DNA from: Flavobacterium psychrophilum
Lineage (GTDB): Bacteria; Bacteroidota; Bacteroidia; Flavobacteriales; Flavobacteriaceae
Assembly (NCBI GenBank): GCA_945874225.1
Contig: CAMCFT010000008.1
Span: forward strand, 66,772 to 130,771
Direction of reading: 5' to 3'
DNA length: 64,000 nt
The notes beneath the pieces were generated by a model, which saw only the letters and a list, made by a program, of their open reading frames with translations, made no database searches and was not told the origin of the DNA. This document shows positions 8,633 to 16,439 of the stretch, piece by piece (position 1 is the stretch's first letter; each line of letters opens with the position of its first letter). A program made the position numbers and the translations under genes.

Positions 8633-8665
8633 CAAAAGTACTGCCAAATCTTTTAAAATGTCAAA
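8633..8665 (-). promoter_or_regulatory. promoter of grpE-dnaJ
   Basis: On the minus strand TTTG (8665-8662), 21 nt, then TACTTTTG (8640-8633), matching the Bacteroidota TTTG / TAnnTTTG consensus. It is 23 nt before the grpE start. No CIRCE-type inverted repeat is seen. Confidence 0.6.
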
Positions 8666-8893
8666 TTGTCACTATTAATTATTAAGATTTGATTTTGATT
8701 CATCGGGTTGTGATTTCTAATTAAAAAAATCTGTCCTCCTGTCGAAATGAAAATTTAATATAATTTTAAGACTATCACGTTTTAGTTTGCATAAATTTGT
8801 AAAGATAAAAAATCTGGATATAGATTTTAAAAACAAACTTAAAGGTTAGGCTCTGGACTTTAAATTATTATTAATTCACAATGTATTATATTT

Positions 8894-8928
8894 AAAAAAA
8901 GCTTCGTTTAGTAAACGAAGCTTTTTTT
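8894..8928. terminator. intrinsic terminator (works in both directions)
   Basis: A 16-bp perfect stem including GCTTCGTTT/AAACGAAGC with an AGT loop, flanked by A and T runs. It lies 22 nt past the end of the DUF4442 gene and can shield grpE from it. The rest of 8666-8893 shows no gene. Confidence 0.88.
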
Positions 8929-8950
8929 GTTTGATTCATTAAATAGATAA

Positions 8951-9409
8951 TTAACCCAATTTTATTCTGACGCTCCATTCAAAATCCATTTCGGATACTT
9001 GTTCCCCTTTTTCGTTGGTTCCAATGGATTTCATCCAAAATGTTTGTCCTTCCTTAGTGGATATCGCTTCTTGAATGGCTTGTTCTGCCACATGACCGTC
9101 ATTGCATACGAAAGTAATTTTTCCTGTAGCTTTTTTAGTGAAATTTCCTTTATTATTAGCCACTAACATCGAAATATTCTTGCCACTTATTTGAATATAA
9201 TTCATAACCAAAGCTCCTGTCGATAGTTCCGCAGCCATAGCTTGAACAGCAAAATAAATTGAGTTAAACGGATTCTGGTTAATCCAGCGGTGTTTCACCG
9301 TCACCACACATTTAGTATCATCAATATGTTTTACCCTGACTCCACATATAAATGCCGATGGCAATTTAAAAAACAGAAATTTATTGAGCTTAGATACCGA
9401 AATTTTCAT
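8951..9409 (-). CDS. DUF4442 hotdog-fold protein (thioesterase-like)
   Basis: A 152-residue single-domain protein matching the DUF4442 pattern: a conserved N-terminal helix, HRWINQNPFNSIYFAVQAMAAELSTG around residues 40-70 (the hotdog central helix, with the Asn/Phe and Glu usual for the family) and a C-terminal strand FEWSVRIKL. DUF4442 belongs to the acyl-CoA thioesterase-like hotdog clan, but its substrate is not established. Single-gene transcript ending at the strong terminator next to it. Confidence 0.75.
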   Translation of the reverse strand: MKISVSKLNKFLFFKLPSAFICGVRVKHIDDTKCVVTVKHRWINQNPFNSIYFAVQAMAAELSTGALVMNYIQISGKNISMLVANNKGNFTKKATGKITFVCNDGHVAEQAIQEAISTKEGQTFWMKSIGTNEKGEQVSEMDFEWSVRIKLG

Positions 9410-9606
9410 TTTTAAAGATTTAGTTTATGTAAAAATAATAAATAATACCCATAAAATTTATGGAACAACTCAATTTTATTAAAACGCATACAATCCTAGT
9501 ATTCTAGGCAGTTTAAGCCCAAATAGCAGCACCCACATTAAATTTAAAATGTTAATATATTGTTAATATATACTACTATGTGATACAAGATACTGTCTTT
9601 TAGATA

Positions 9607-9614
9607 TATATTTG
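9607..9614 (+). promoter_or_regulatory. -7 element upstream of the DUF4870-PadR-PspC operon
   Basis: TATATTTG, an exact TAnnTTTG, 29 nt before the start at 9644. No matching TTG lies at the expected -33 position, so this may be a regulated or weak promoter. PadR encoded in the operon is a candidate repressor. Confidence 0.45.
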
Positions 9615-9643
9615 CATAAGAAATTACTATATACTTTTACACT

Positions 9644-10099
9644 ATGGAAACAACGAACGAAAAAAACCTGGCAACATTTACACATTTGAGTACATTGAGT
9701 CAATATTGCATCCCGTTTGGGAATTATATTTTTCCAATATTGATTTGGAGCACCAATAAAGACAAATCGGAATTTGTGGATTTTAACGGAAAGCAAGTGC
9801 TTAACTTTCAATTGAGTATGTTATTGTACTCCTTAGTACTAGCAATGATTGCTATTCCCATTTTCATAATCACTGTTTTTAGCAATATTCCTTTAAATAC
9901 TATAATGAATGACCAGGACTTTGTTGTGAATCATTTTAGTATAGAAAATATAACTGGAATTGTAATAGTTGCACTAATCGCCATTTTTATATTTGTTGGA
10001 CTGAAAGTTGCGGAGTTTTTCCTTATTATATATGCGGCAGTAAAAGCATCGAATGGAGAAAAGTACAAGTATCCGCTGACGATACCATTTATAAAATAA
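9644..10099 (+). CDS. DUF4870 family membrane protein
   Basis: A 151-residue membrane protein. The conserved start places FTHLSTLSQYCIPFGNYIFP ahead of a short turn, then NGKQVLNFQLS, the DUF4870 hallmark, and three predicted membrane segments (about 20-38, 62-88, 103-132). Function not established. It is the first gene of a tight plus-strand group with PadR and PspC genes, the latter two spaced only 2 nt apart, which suggests an envelope-related role. Confidence 0.75.
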   Translation: METTNEKNLATFTHLSTLSQYCIPFGNYIFPILIWSTNKDKSEFVDFNGKQVLNFQLSMLLYSLVLAMIAIPIFIITVFSNIPLNTIMNDQDFVVNHFSIENITGIVIVALIAIFIFVGLKVAEFFLIIYAAVKASNGEKYKYPLTIPFIK

Positions 10100-10163
10100 T
10101 CATCATCAAATTAATCAAAAAATGAACAGTTTAATTTAATCAAAAAAAACAAAAAAAAGAATC

Positions 10164-10496
10164 ATGAACATTGAAAACACAAAAGCCCAAATGCGCAAAG
10201 GTGTTCTTGAGTTTTGCATCTTGTCAGTTATAAAAGACAAAGAAGCATACACTTCAGAAATATTAGACACTTTGAAAAACGCAAAATTACTAGTTGTGGA
10301 GGGAACGGTTTATCCGCTGCTCACCCGATTAAAAAATGACGGATTACTCAACTACCGTTGGGAAGAATCATTATCTGGTCCACCAAGAAAATATTATGAA
10401 CTAACCGAAATTGGACAAACTTTTTTAAACGAATTAAATGGCACCTGGACTGAATTGTCTGATGCAGTAAATCTAATCACCAAACAAAAACTATAG
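10164..10496 (+). CDS. PadR family transcriptional regulator
   Basis: A 110-residue winged-helix repressor: the N-terminal MRKGVLEFCILSVIKDKEAYTSEI, the recognition-helix region EGTVYPLLTRLKNDGLL and wing YRWEESLSGPPRKYYELTEIG are the classical PadR pattern. The C-terminus is short, so it belongs to the small PadR-s2 group lacking the long dimerisation arm. PadR genes usually repress their own operon; here that would be 9644-12975. Confidence 0.9.
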   Translation: MNIENTKAQMRKGVLEFCILSVIKDKEAYTSEILDTLKNAKLLVVEGTVYPLLTRLKNDGLLNYRWEESLSGPPRKYYELTEIGQTFLNELNGTWTELSDAVNLITKQKL

Positions 10497-10498
10497 TC

Positions 10499-12232
10499 AT
10501 GAACAAAACTGTAAACATAAATCTAGGCGGAATGTTCTTCCATATTGACGAAGATGCATACCAAAAACTAACACGTTATTTTGATGCAATAAAACGTTCT
10601 CTTTCTAATTCATCAGGGCAAGACGAAATCATAAAAGATATTGAAATGCGCGTTTCGGAATTATTGACTGAAAAGCAAAAAACAGACAAACACGTTGTTG
10701 CGATGAAAGATGTGGACGAAGTGATAGCCGTAATGGGTCAGCCAGAAGATTATAGAATTGACGAGGAAGGAACTGAAAATACTTCAACAGATTTTGCTTC
10801 TTCATCTAAAACTCGAAAACTGTACCGCGATACTGAAAACGGAATGATAGGTGGTGTTCTGGCAGGACTAGGTCATTATTTTGGAATTGACAAAGTATGG
10901 TTACGAATCTTCTTTCTGATACTATTTTTTGCCTGGGGAACTGGCGTTTTAGCGTACATTATCCTTTGGATTGTGATGCCGGAAGCGAAAACAACAGCCG
11001 AAAAACTAGAAATGACTGGTGAACCTGTAACTATTTCGAACATAGAAAAAAAAGTGCGTGAAGAATTTGAAACGGTTTCCGAAAAATTCAAAAATGCCAA
11101 TTATGACGAAATGGGAAACCGTGTAAAAACCGGTGCTGAAAAAATAGGAAGTTCTTTTGGAAATTTTATTATAGCCGTATTGAGAGCTTTCTCTAAATTT
11201 CTTGGAGTGATTTTGATTATTGCAGGACTGTTTATATTAGCTGCATTATTCATAGGTGTATTTACTCTTGGCTCGTCCTCTTTTGTTAATGTACCTTGGC
11301 AAGATTTTATTGAGGCTGGAAATTTTACGGATTACCCAGTTTGGACATTTGGATTATTGATGTTTTTTGCGGTTGGAATTCCTTTCTTTTTCTTATCATT
11401 ATTAGGCTTTAAATTATTATCTCCTAACTTGAAATCTATTGGAAACATTGCAAAATACACCTTGTTGGCCATTTGGTTAATCTCTGTTTCATTAGCGATT
11501 ACTATTGGAATAAAACAGGCTACAGCCTTTGCAGTTGACGGAAGAGTAGTTAAAAAAGAGACTATAAACCTGAAACCAACGGATACCCTTTATGTAAAAT
11601 TCAAGCATAATGATTATTTTGCCAAAAGCATTAATGAACATGATGATTTTAAAATCACCTTGGATTCTACAGGAAATGATGTAATCTATTCAAATAATGT
11701 CAGTTTTAAAATCTTAAAAACAGATGCGAAATTACCTTACATTCAAATTGAAAAAGAAGCAAAAGGAAAATCACTTTTCGAAGCAAAACAAAGAGCAGAA
11801 AAGATAAAATATGGCTATAAAATTGTTGGAAATCAATTAATTTTAGACAACTATTTATTGTCCGATTTAAAAGAAAAATTCCGTAATCAGGAAATTGAAA
11901 TTACCTTATATTTACCTAAAGAAACTTTATTTAAAGCGGATTCTAGTATACAGGATTACGATCGTTCTGACGATGAATATTTCAATTTACATTACAGTTC
12001 CAGCGACTATCTTTATAAAGTGGAAAATGATCAGGTAAAATGCCTCAATTGTCCAAAAGACGAAAATGAACACAACGATGTCGATATCAATTATACACAA
12101 GACTCAACAGAAACCGACAGCATTGTTACAACTACAGTTACTGTAAACGGAGAAGTGGTAACGGTTAATAAAACAGGTACTAAAAAAGGGTTATCAGTAG
12201 ACAAAGACGGAGTAATAATCAAAACGAAATAG
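10499..12232 (+). CDS. PspC domain envelope protein (577 aa)
   Basis: Domains in order: an N-terminal region (1-100) common to Bacteroidota PspC fusions (NLGGMFFHIDEDAYQKL); a PspC domain (about 105-160) with LYRDTENGMIGGVLAGLG and a membrane hairpin; further membrane segments near 225-260, 275-300 and 320-345; then a C-terminal beta-rich domain (about 360-577), probably periplasmic and resembling adhesin/GIN-type strands. PspC proteins sense envelope stress in enterobacteria; this architecture is known in Flavobacteria without a defined role. It starts 2 nt after padR and ends 2 nt before the GIN lipoprotein gene. Confidence 0.85.
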   Translation: MNKTVNINLGGMFFHIDEDAYQKLTRYFDAIKRSLSNSSGQDEIIKDIEMRVSELLTEKQKTDKHVVAMKDVDEVIAVMGQPEDYRIDEEGTENTSTDFASSSKTRKLYRDTENGMIGGVLAGLGHYFGIDKVWLRIFFLILFFAWGTGVLAYIILWIVMPEAKTTAEKLEMTGEPVTISNIEKKVREEFETVSEKFKNANYDEMGNRVKTGAEKIGSSFGNFIIAVLRAFSKFLGVILIIAGLFILAALFIGVFTLGSSSFVNVPWQDFIEAGNFTDYPVWTFGLLMFFAVGIPFFFLSLLGFKLLSPNLKSIGNIAKYTLLAIWLISVSLAITIGIKQATAFAVDGRVVKKETINLKPTDTLYVKFKHNDYFAKSINEHDDFKITLDSTGNDVIYSNNVSFKILKTDAKLPYIQIEKEAKGKSLFEAKQRAEKIKYGYKIVGNQLILDNYLLSDLKEKFRNQEIEITLYLPKETLFKADSSIQDYDRSDDEYFNLHYSSSDYLYKVENDQVKCLNCPKDENEHNDVDINYTQDSTETDSIVTTTVTVNGEVVTVNKTGTKKGLSVDKDGVIIKTK

Positions 12233-12234
12233 CC

Positions 12235-12975
12235 ATGATTAAAATCATCACGATAATAACTAAATTTATTGTTGCCACCTTAATTGCATTATTATTTTCT
12301 TCTTGCAATCCTTCATTCCATTTTGGCAATGGAATAGAAGGAAGCGGTAACATTATAACGGAAACCAGAGCTGTGAATGAAGATTTCAAAAGCATTGAAG
12401 TGAGTTATGGAATTAAAGTGAATGTAGAACAATCTGACACTAAATCTATAGCTGTTGAAGCCGATGATAATTTGCAAAAACACATTATTACCAAAATAGA
12501 AAATGGTGTTTTGATAATTGAATCCGATAAAAACTACAATTCAACCGAAACTCCAGTTGTAAATGTAAAAATGCCAGTTATCAATGGATTGAGTGCCAGC
12601 AGCGGATCTGAAATTACAAGTTCTAATGCATTAATAACCGAAAACATCAATGTAAAATCAAGCAGCGGAAGTCAAATAAATATTGATGTAGAAGCCGATG
12701 CTATTTCTCTGGAAAGCACCAGTGGAAGCAGTATTGAAGCAAGTGGAAAAGCATTAAAATTAGAAACTTCTTCGTCAAGTGGAAGTGAAATTAATGCCGA
12801 AAATCTAATGGCAAACGAAGTGATATCTCAAACCTCAAGCGGAAGCAGCACAGCTGTTTATCCAATTGTGAAACTGGATGCAAAAGCTTCAAGCGGAAGT
12901 TCTATAAGTTATCATAAAATCCCAAAAACAATATCAAAAGAGGAATCTTCCGGCGGAAGCGTTGATGAACAATAA
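12235..12975 (+). CDS. GIN (DUF2807) domain lipoprotein
   Basis: A 246-residue protein with a lipoprotein signal: hydrophobic 10-20, then LLFSSC, with lipid-modified Cys24. The GIN domain starts IEGSGNIITETRAV. From residue 115 on the beta repeats carry recurring SSGS turns (SASSGSEI, KSSSGSQI, ESTSGSSI, SSSSGSEI, QTSSGSST, KASSGSSI) every 15-25 residues, pointing to a regular right-handed beta-solenoid. It is likely displayed at the periplasm or outer membrane and works with the PspC protein encoded just upstream. Confidence 0.85.
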   Translation: MIKIITIITKFIVATLIALLFSSCNPSFHFGNGIEGSGNIITETRAVNEDFKSIEVSYGIKVNVEQSDTKSIAVEADDNLQKHIITKIENGVLIIESDKNYNSTETPVVNVKMPVINGLSASSGSEITSSNALITENINVKSSSGSQINIDVEADAISLESTSGSSIEASGKALKLETSSSSGSEINAENLMANEVISQTSSGSSTAVYPIVKLDAKASSGSSISYHKIPKTISKEESSGGSVDEQ

Positions 12976-13000
12976 GAAACACTTTTTGCCAAAAAAACCC

Positions 13001-13031
13001 AAAAATCATTCATCAAAAGTGGATGATTTTT
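13001..13031 (+). terminator. possible terminator after the first GIN gene
   Basis: AAAAATCAT pairs with ATGATTTTT across a 13-nt loop and runs into Ts. The stem is AT-only apart from one GC pair, so it is weak. Confidence 0.4.
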
Positions 13032-13032
13032 T

Positions 13033-13040
13033 TATATTTG
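13033..13040 (+). promoter_or_regulatory. -7 element of the second GIN gene
   Basis: TATATTTG fits TAnnTTTG and sits 23 nt before the chosen start at 13064. It follows the weak terminator above, which suggests the second GIN gene is transcribed separately. Confidence 0.5.
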
Positions 13041-13063
13041 TAGTATTCTTAATTCAATCAAAA

Positions 13064-13900
13064 ATGAAAAATTATTCTGTTCTCTTGCTGCTGCTTTTCG
13101 TTTCGACATTAGCCTTAGCACAAAAAAACGAAAAAATAAAAGGCTCAAAAATAGTGACTATAGTTCAAAAGGAAATTGGCGAGTTCGACTCACTTGAAGT
13201 GAGCGACAATATTGAAGTGTATTTGGATAGAGGCGAAAAAAGCGAATTAAAAATTGAAGCCGACGATAATCTTCACGATATTATAAACATAGATTTAAGC
13301 TCCAATACACTAAGAATTAACACTTCAAAAAAAGCTATAAACTACAAAAAACTGATTGTAAGAGTTACGTATACCAATGAGTTGAAAAGGATAACCTCAA
13401 AAAATAGCGCCATCATAAATGCCATTCAGGAGATTCAACTGAATGAAATTTCGTTTAAAGCCCTCGATGATTCTAAGCTTAATTTGAATGTAAATTCAAA
13501 GAATTTTACCTTACAGACAGACAACGATTCAAAAACGGAACTCAATTTAAAATCGGAGAATGCAATAATCGAACTAAGTAAAAATTCCACATTGAATGCC
13601 TTAATTACCTCAGCTGAATTAAAATGTGACTTATACCAAAAATCAAAAGCAAATTTGGAAGGAGATGTTACCAATGCTTTCATTCGTTTAGACAACAATG
13701 CTGAATTTACCGGAAATAATCTTATCATAAAAACCGCTGAATTAATTGCCGAAGGCTATTCGAATTGTAGTATCAATGCAAATACGAACCTAAGTATTGA
13801 AGCTGCCGGAAATTCAGATATTAAAATTTATGGGGAACAAAAAGTCGAAATCAAGCGATTTATGGATAATGCAAGTTTGAATAAGAAACCAACGAAATAA
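13064..13900 (+). CDS. GIN (DUF2807) domain secreted protein
   Basis: 278 residues from MKNYSVLLLLLFVSTLALAQ, a clean signal peptide with cleavage after ALA-Q. A frame from 12962 exists but runs through the terminator and promoter, so it is rejected. The GIN domain follows: FDSLEVSDNIEVYLDRGEKSELKIEADDNL parallels EDFKSIEVSYGIKVNVEQ of the preceding gene, so the two are paralogues. This copy lacks the SSGS turns. Likely periplasmic beta-solenoid, function unknown. Confidence 0.8.
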   Translation: MKNYSVLLLLLFVSTLALAQKNEKIKGSKIVTIVQKEIGEFDSLEVSDNIEVYLDRGEKSELKIEADDNLHDIINIDLSSNTLRINTSKKAINYKKLIVRVTYTNELKRITSKNSAIINAIQEIQLNEISFKALDDSKLNLNVNSKNFTLQTDNDSKTELNLKSENAIIELSKNSTLNALITSAELKCDLYQKSKANLEGDVTNAFIRLDNNAEFTGNNLIIKTAELIAEGYSNCSINANTNLSIEAAGNSDIKIYGEQKVEIKRFMDNASLNKKPTK

Positions 13901-13908
13901 TAACAAAC

Positions 13909-13940
13909 AAAAAGTCCCAACTTAAAATTGGGACTTTTTT
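13909..13940. terminator. bidirectional intrinsic terminator
   Basis: AAAAAGTCCCAA and TTGGGACTTTTT form a 12-bp perfect stem with a 7-nt loop between the convergent GIN and trxB genes. Confidence 0.9.
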
Positions 13941-13964
13941 ATGCAATAAATTATTTCGTCAGAA

Positions 13965-14912
13965 TTATTCTTTTGAAGCCAAATATCTTTCGGCATCCAA
14001 GGCAGCCATACAACCCGTTCCGGCAGCTGTAATAGCCTGACGATAAACGTGATCAGCAGCATCACCGGCTACAAAAACACCACTAACATTCGTTTTTGAT
14101 GTTCCGGGAATATTGACAATATAACCCGTTTCATCAAGAGTAAGAAAGTCTGCGAAAATCTCCGTATTGGGTTTGTGACCAATAGCCGCAAAGAAACCAG
14201 TGGCAGGAATATCAAAAATGTCTCCAGTTGTTTTGTTTTTAGCCTTTACACCTGTAACCACCTGACCATCTCCTAAAATCTCAACGGTATCGTGGTTCAT
14301 TAAAATAGTAATGTTTTCGGTTTTGCGAACACGAGCTTCCATAATTTTTGAAGCTCTGAATTTTTCGCTACGAACTAGCATCGTAACTTTTGAACACATT
14401 TTTGATAAATAATGGGCTTCTTCACAAGCAGAATCTCCTGCTCCTACAATCACCACTTCTTGATTTCTGTAGAAAAATCCGTCACAAACAGCACAAGCGG
14501 AAACACCACCACCCATTTTTAAATAATGTTGCTCTGACTCCAATCCTAAATATTTAGCTGAAGCTCCTGTCGAAATGATTAAGGTTTCACAATGTAATTC
14601 AATGCTGTCATTAATCCATACTTTATGTACATCACCACTAAAATCAACCTTAGTTGCCCAGCCATCTCTGATGTCAGCACCAAAACGTTGTGCTTGAGCT
14701 TGTAATTGTATCATCATTTCCGGACCGCTTACACCATCAACATAACCGGGGAAATTTTCCACTTCATTAGTTGTAGTGAGTTGACCTCCAGGTTGCATTC
14801 CTTGGTATAAAACAGGATTCATACTTGCTCTGGCAGCATAAATAGCAGCAGTATAACCTGCGGGACCGGAACCTATAATAAGACATTTAATTTTTTCGAT
14901 TGTAGTAGACAT
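13965..14912 (-). CDS. trxB: thioredoxin-disulfide reductase
   Basis: A 315-residue low-Mr flavoprotein that passes NADPH electrons to thioredoxin. FAD-binding GSGPAG is at 14-19, the redox pair is Cys140-Ala-Val-Cys143 followed by DGFF, the NADPH motif GAGDSACEE is near 156-164 and the C-terminal FAD motif is GVFVAGDAAD. Length and motifs are standard. Single-gene transcript with its own promoter and terminator. Confidence 0.96.
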   Translation of the reverse strand: MSTTIEKIKCLIIGSGPAGYTAAIYAARASMNPVLYQGMQPGGQLTTTNEVENFPGYVDGVSGPEMMIQLQAQAQRFGADIRDGWATKVDFSGDVHKVWINDSIELHCETLIISTGASAKYLGLESEQHYLKMGGGVSACAVCDGFFYRNQEVVIVGAGDSACEEAHYLSKMCSKVTMLVRSEKFRASKIMEARVRKTENITILMNHDTVEILGDGQVVTGVKAKNKTTGDIFDIPATGFFAAIGHKPNTEIFADFLTLDETGYIVNIPGTSKTNVSGVFVAGDAADHVYRQAITAAGTGCMAALDAERYLASKE

Positions 14913-14942
14913 AGTAGATAAATTTTTACATATTTATGATTG

Positions 14943-14950
14943 CAAATGTA
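14943..14950 (-). promoter_or_regulatory. -7 element of trxB
   Basis: On the minus strand TACATTTG (TAnnTTTG) lies 30 nt before the trxB start. No well-spaced -33 TTG is present. Confidence 0.5.
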
Positions 14951-15031
14951 TGTTTTTTATTAAAATTCTTTATCCAAAAAGACAGGACTTTTAACTATTT
15001 AAAAATAATAGTATTCATTTTAAATTATCGC

Positions 15032-15061
15032 TTGTAAAAATCAAAATTAGTTTTATATTTG
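15032..15061 (+). promoter_or_regulatory. promoter of the tRNA-Pro array
   Basis: TTG (15032-15034), exactly 19 nt, then TATATTTG (15054-15061): a perfect Bacteroidota promoter. Expected transcription start falls a few bases before the first tRNA-like copy at 15072, as for a tRNA gene. Confidence 0.75.
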
Positions 15062-15071
15062 CAACCGCTTT

Positions 15072-15146
15072 CGGGGTGTAGCGTAGCTCGGTTATCGCGT
15101 CCCGCAATGGCGGGAAGGCAGCAGAGTCAAATCCTCATCTTTAATA
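15072..15146 (+). pseudogene. degenerate tRNA-Pro copy 1
   Basis: The first 28 nt (15072-15099) match the 5' half of the intact tRNA-Pro at 15545 without a change. Then the sequence differs: the anticodon arm is TCCCGC-AATG-GCGGGA and the T arm is a weak GAG-TCAAATC-CTC. The 3' acceptor strand is missing, so it cannot fold as a normal tRNA. Its end lies 3 nt before the GIY-YIG start. Confidence 0.75.
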
Positions 15147-15149
15147 ATT

Positions 15150-15392
15150 ATGTACATAGTATATATTTTATTTAGTAAAAGTTCTTTAAAATATTATACA
15201 GGTCAGACTGATAATCTTGAAAATAGGTTACAAAGGCATAATTCAGGATTGAGTTTGTCAACTAAATCAGGAAAACCTTGGGAATTGATTTATCAAATTA
15301 AATTTCCAACACGTTCTGAAGCAATGCTTTTGGAACAAAAAATAAAAAAAAGAGGAGCTAAAAGACATCTTGAAGATGTTGGTTTCTTTTAA
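15150..15392 (+). CDS. GIY-YIG nuclease family protein, UPF0213/YhbQ-like
   Basis: An 80-residue protein with the GIY-YIG core: YIVYILFSKSSLKYYTGQT (the GIY and YIG positions read VYI and YTG), Arg27 in LENRLQRHNSG, and Glu in LEQKIKKRG as the metal ligand. Single-domain UvrC-N-like proteins of this size are common in Bacteroidota, mostly of unknown role; homing and structure-specific nucleases share the fold. It sits between degenerate tRNA-Pro copies and starts 3 nt after the first, so it is probably read from the tRNA promoter. Confidence 0.88.
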   Translation: MYIVYILFSKSSLKYYTGQTDNLENRLQRHNSGLSLSTKSGKPWELIYQIKFPTRSEAMLLEQKIKKRGAKRHLEDVGFF

Positions 15393-15394
15393 TT

Positions 15395-15469
15395 CGGGGT
15401 ATAGCGTAGCTCGGTTATCGCGTCCCGCAATGGCGAGAAGACCGCAAAGTTCTTAAATTATTGTTTATT
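15395..15469 (+). pseudogene. degenerate tRNA-Pro copy 2
   Basis: A 75-nt unit starting 3 nt after the GIY-YIG stop codon. The first 28 nt match the tRNA 5' half except one G-to-A change at base 7. Anticodon arm TCCCGC-AATG-GCGAGA has one mismatch. The 3' half is AT-rich (CAAAGTTCTTAAATTATTG) and cannot pair with the acceptor strand. Confidence 0.75.
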
Positions 15470-15544
15470 CGGGGTGTAGCGTAGCTCGGTTATCGCGTCC
15501 CGCAATGGCGGGAAGACCGCAAAGTTCTTAAATTATTGTTTATT
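15470..15544 (+). pseudogene. degenerate tRNA-Pro copy 3
   Basis: A direct tandem copy of the preceding 75-nt unit with two differences: an exact tRNA 5' half and a perfect TCCCGC-AATG-GCGGGA arm. It abuts the intact tRNA gene. Period is 75 nt, the same as the length of the real tRNA. Confidence 0.75.
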
Positions 15545-15619
15545 CGGGGTGTAGCGTAGCTCGGTTATCGCGCCTGCTTTGGGAGCAGGAGGCCGCAGGT
15601 TCGAATCCTGCCACCCCGA
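15545..15619 (+). tRNA. tRNA-Pro (TGG)
   Basis: 75 nt with a full cloverleaf: acceptor CGGGGTG/CACCCCG, D arm AGCGTAGCTCGGTTATCGC, anticodon stem CCTGC/GCAGG with loop TTTGGGA (anticodon TGG), T arm GCAGG-TTCGAAT-CCTGC and discriminator A. CCA is not encoded. It is the only intact member of a four-copy array and reads proline codons CCN. Confidence 0.95.
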
Positions 15620-15623
15620 CAAA

Positions 15624-15651
15624 AGTCGAACAGAAATGTTCGGCTTTTTTT
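15624..15651 (+). terminator. intrinsic terminator of the tRNA array
   Basis: AGTCGAAC pairs with GTTCGGCT (8 bp, one GU) around a 6-nt loop, followed by a T run, 5 nt after the tRNA. Confidence 0.85.
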
Positions 15652-15782
15652 GTTTTATATGCCCTACTAAAATATGTTGACTCCAAATAAGCTTTGAATT
15701 CATAAAACTTAATAAAATATTTTTTTAAACATTTGATTTTGTTGTTTTTAATATTATTTTTATGATTCAAAACCAGCAACTT

Positions 15783-16415
15783 ATGAATAATTCTAAAAAA
15801 ATATCCCTACTATTCGCAATAATTACAACAGTCGTGGCTTGTAAAAATAGTTCCAGCAAAACCACAGAAGATAACATCATTAAAAAGGATACTATTGAAA
15901 GTATACCTAAAATTAAATCTGTAAAACCCACATTCTCTAAAAAGCTATCTCTGAATACTATTTCATTTGAAATCATTTTGATAGACAAACAATTATCCAT
16001 TCAGCCTTCAGGTCTTTCCATTGATAACACTAAAGTGAGTAAAGACATTGAAGGGTCAGTTACCAATGCCGAAATAGGAGATCTAAACAACGATGGATTC
16101 CCCGAAGTACTGGTGTATATCACCTCAGACGGTAGTGGCAGTTATGGAACAGTCATTGGATATTCTGTCAATAACGGCAAATCTATGAGTGAAATTTATA
16201 TGCCAAATATCGTCGATAATCCTAAAGCCAGTAAAGGATATATGGGACACGACGAATTTGCTATTGTGGAAAATTCTTTTTACCAGCGTTTTAAAACGTA
16301 TAATCCAGGGGACACTAACAGCAACCCGACGGGTAAAATACGCCAAATCCAATATAAACTCAAAGATGGGGAAAATTCGAGAGTTTTTGTAGTGGATAAA
16401 ATCACTGAATATTAA
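15783..16415 (+). CDS. lipoprotein resembling PliI-type lysozyme inhibitors
   Basis: 210 residues from MNNSKKISLLFAIITTVVAC; an earlier Met seven codons upstream (15762) would weaken the signal. The lipobox puts lipid-modified Cys at residue 20. The mature part has EIGDLNNDGFPEVLVYI, SDGSGSYGTVIGYSVN and GYMGHDEFAIVENSFYQRF, a pattern I associate with the PliI family that blocks invertebrate-type lysozyme. This is from memory of the family, not a search. It would guard the cell wall from the periplasm. The next gene shares the DLNxDG motif. Confidence 0.6.
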   Translation: MNNSKKISLLFAIITTVVACKNSSSKTTEDNIIKKDTIESIPKIKSVKPTFSKKLSLNTISFEIILIDKQLSIQPSGLSIDNTKVSKDIEGSVTNAEIGDLNNDGFPEVLVYITSDGSGSYGTVIGYSVNNGKSMSEIYMPNIVDNPKASKGYMGHDEFAIVENSFYQRFKTYNPGDTNSNPTGKIRQIQYKLKDGENSRVFVVDKITEY

Positions 16416-16439
16416 AATAGAAATCCAAAACTGTTCATT

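Noticed and set aside
9563..9811. Minus-strand frame opposite the DUF4870 gene
   Set aside because: Shadow of the real gene; no motif.
12962..13063. Longer start of the second GIN protein
   Set aside because: The extension would encode a terminator and promoter and hide the signal peptide.
15072..15544. Pseudo-tRNAs as functional tRNAs with other anticodons
   Set aside because: Acceptor 3' strand and a proper T arm are missing, and the anticodon loop is only four bases if the arm is fully paired.
15540..15779. Minus-strand frame ending GFEPAASCSQSRRDNRATLHPE
   Set aside because: It is the antisense of the tRNA-Pro gene; this is a well-known spurious translation of tRNA genes.
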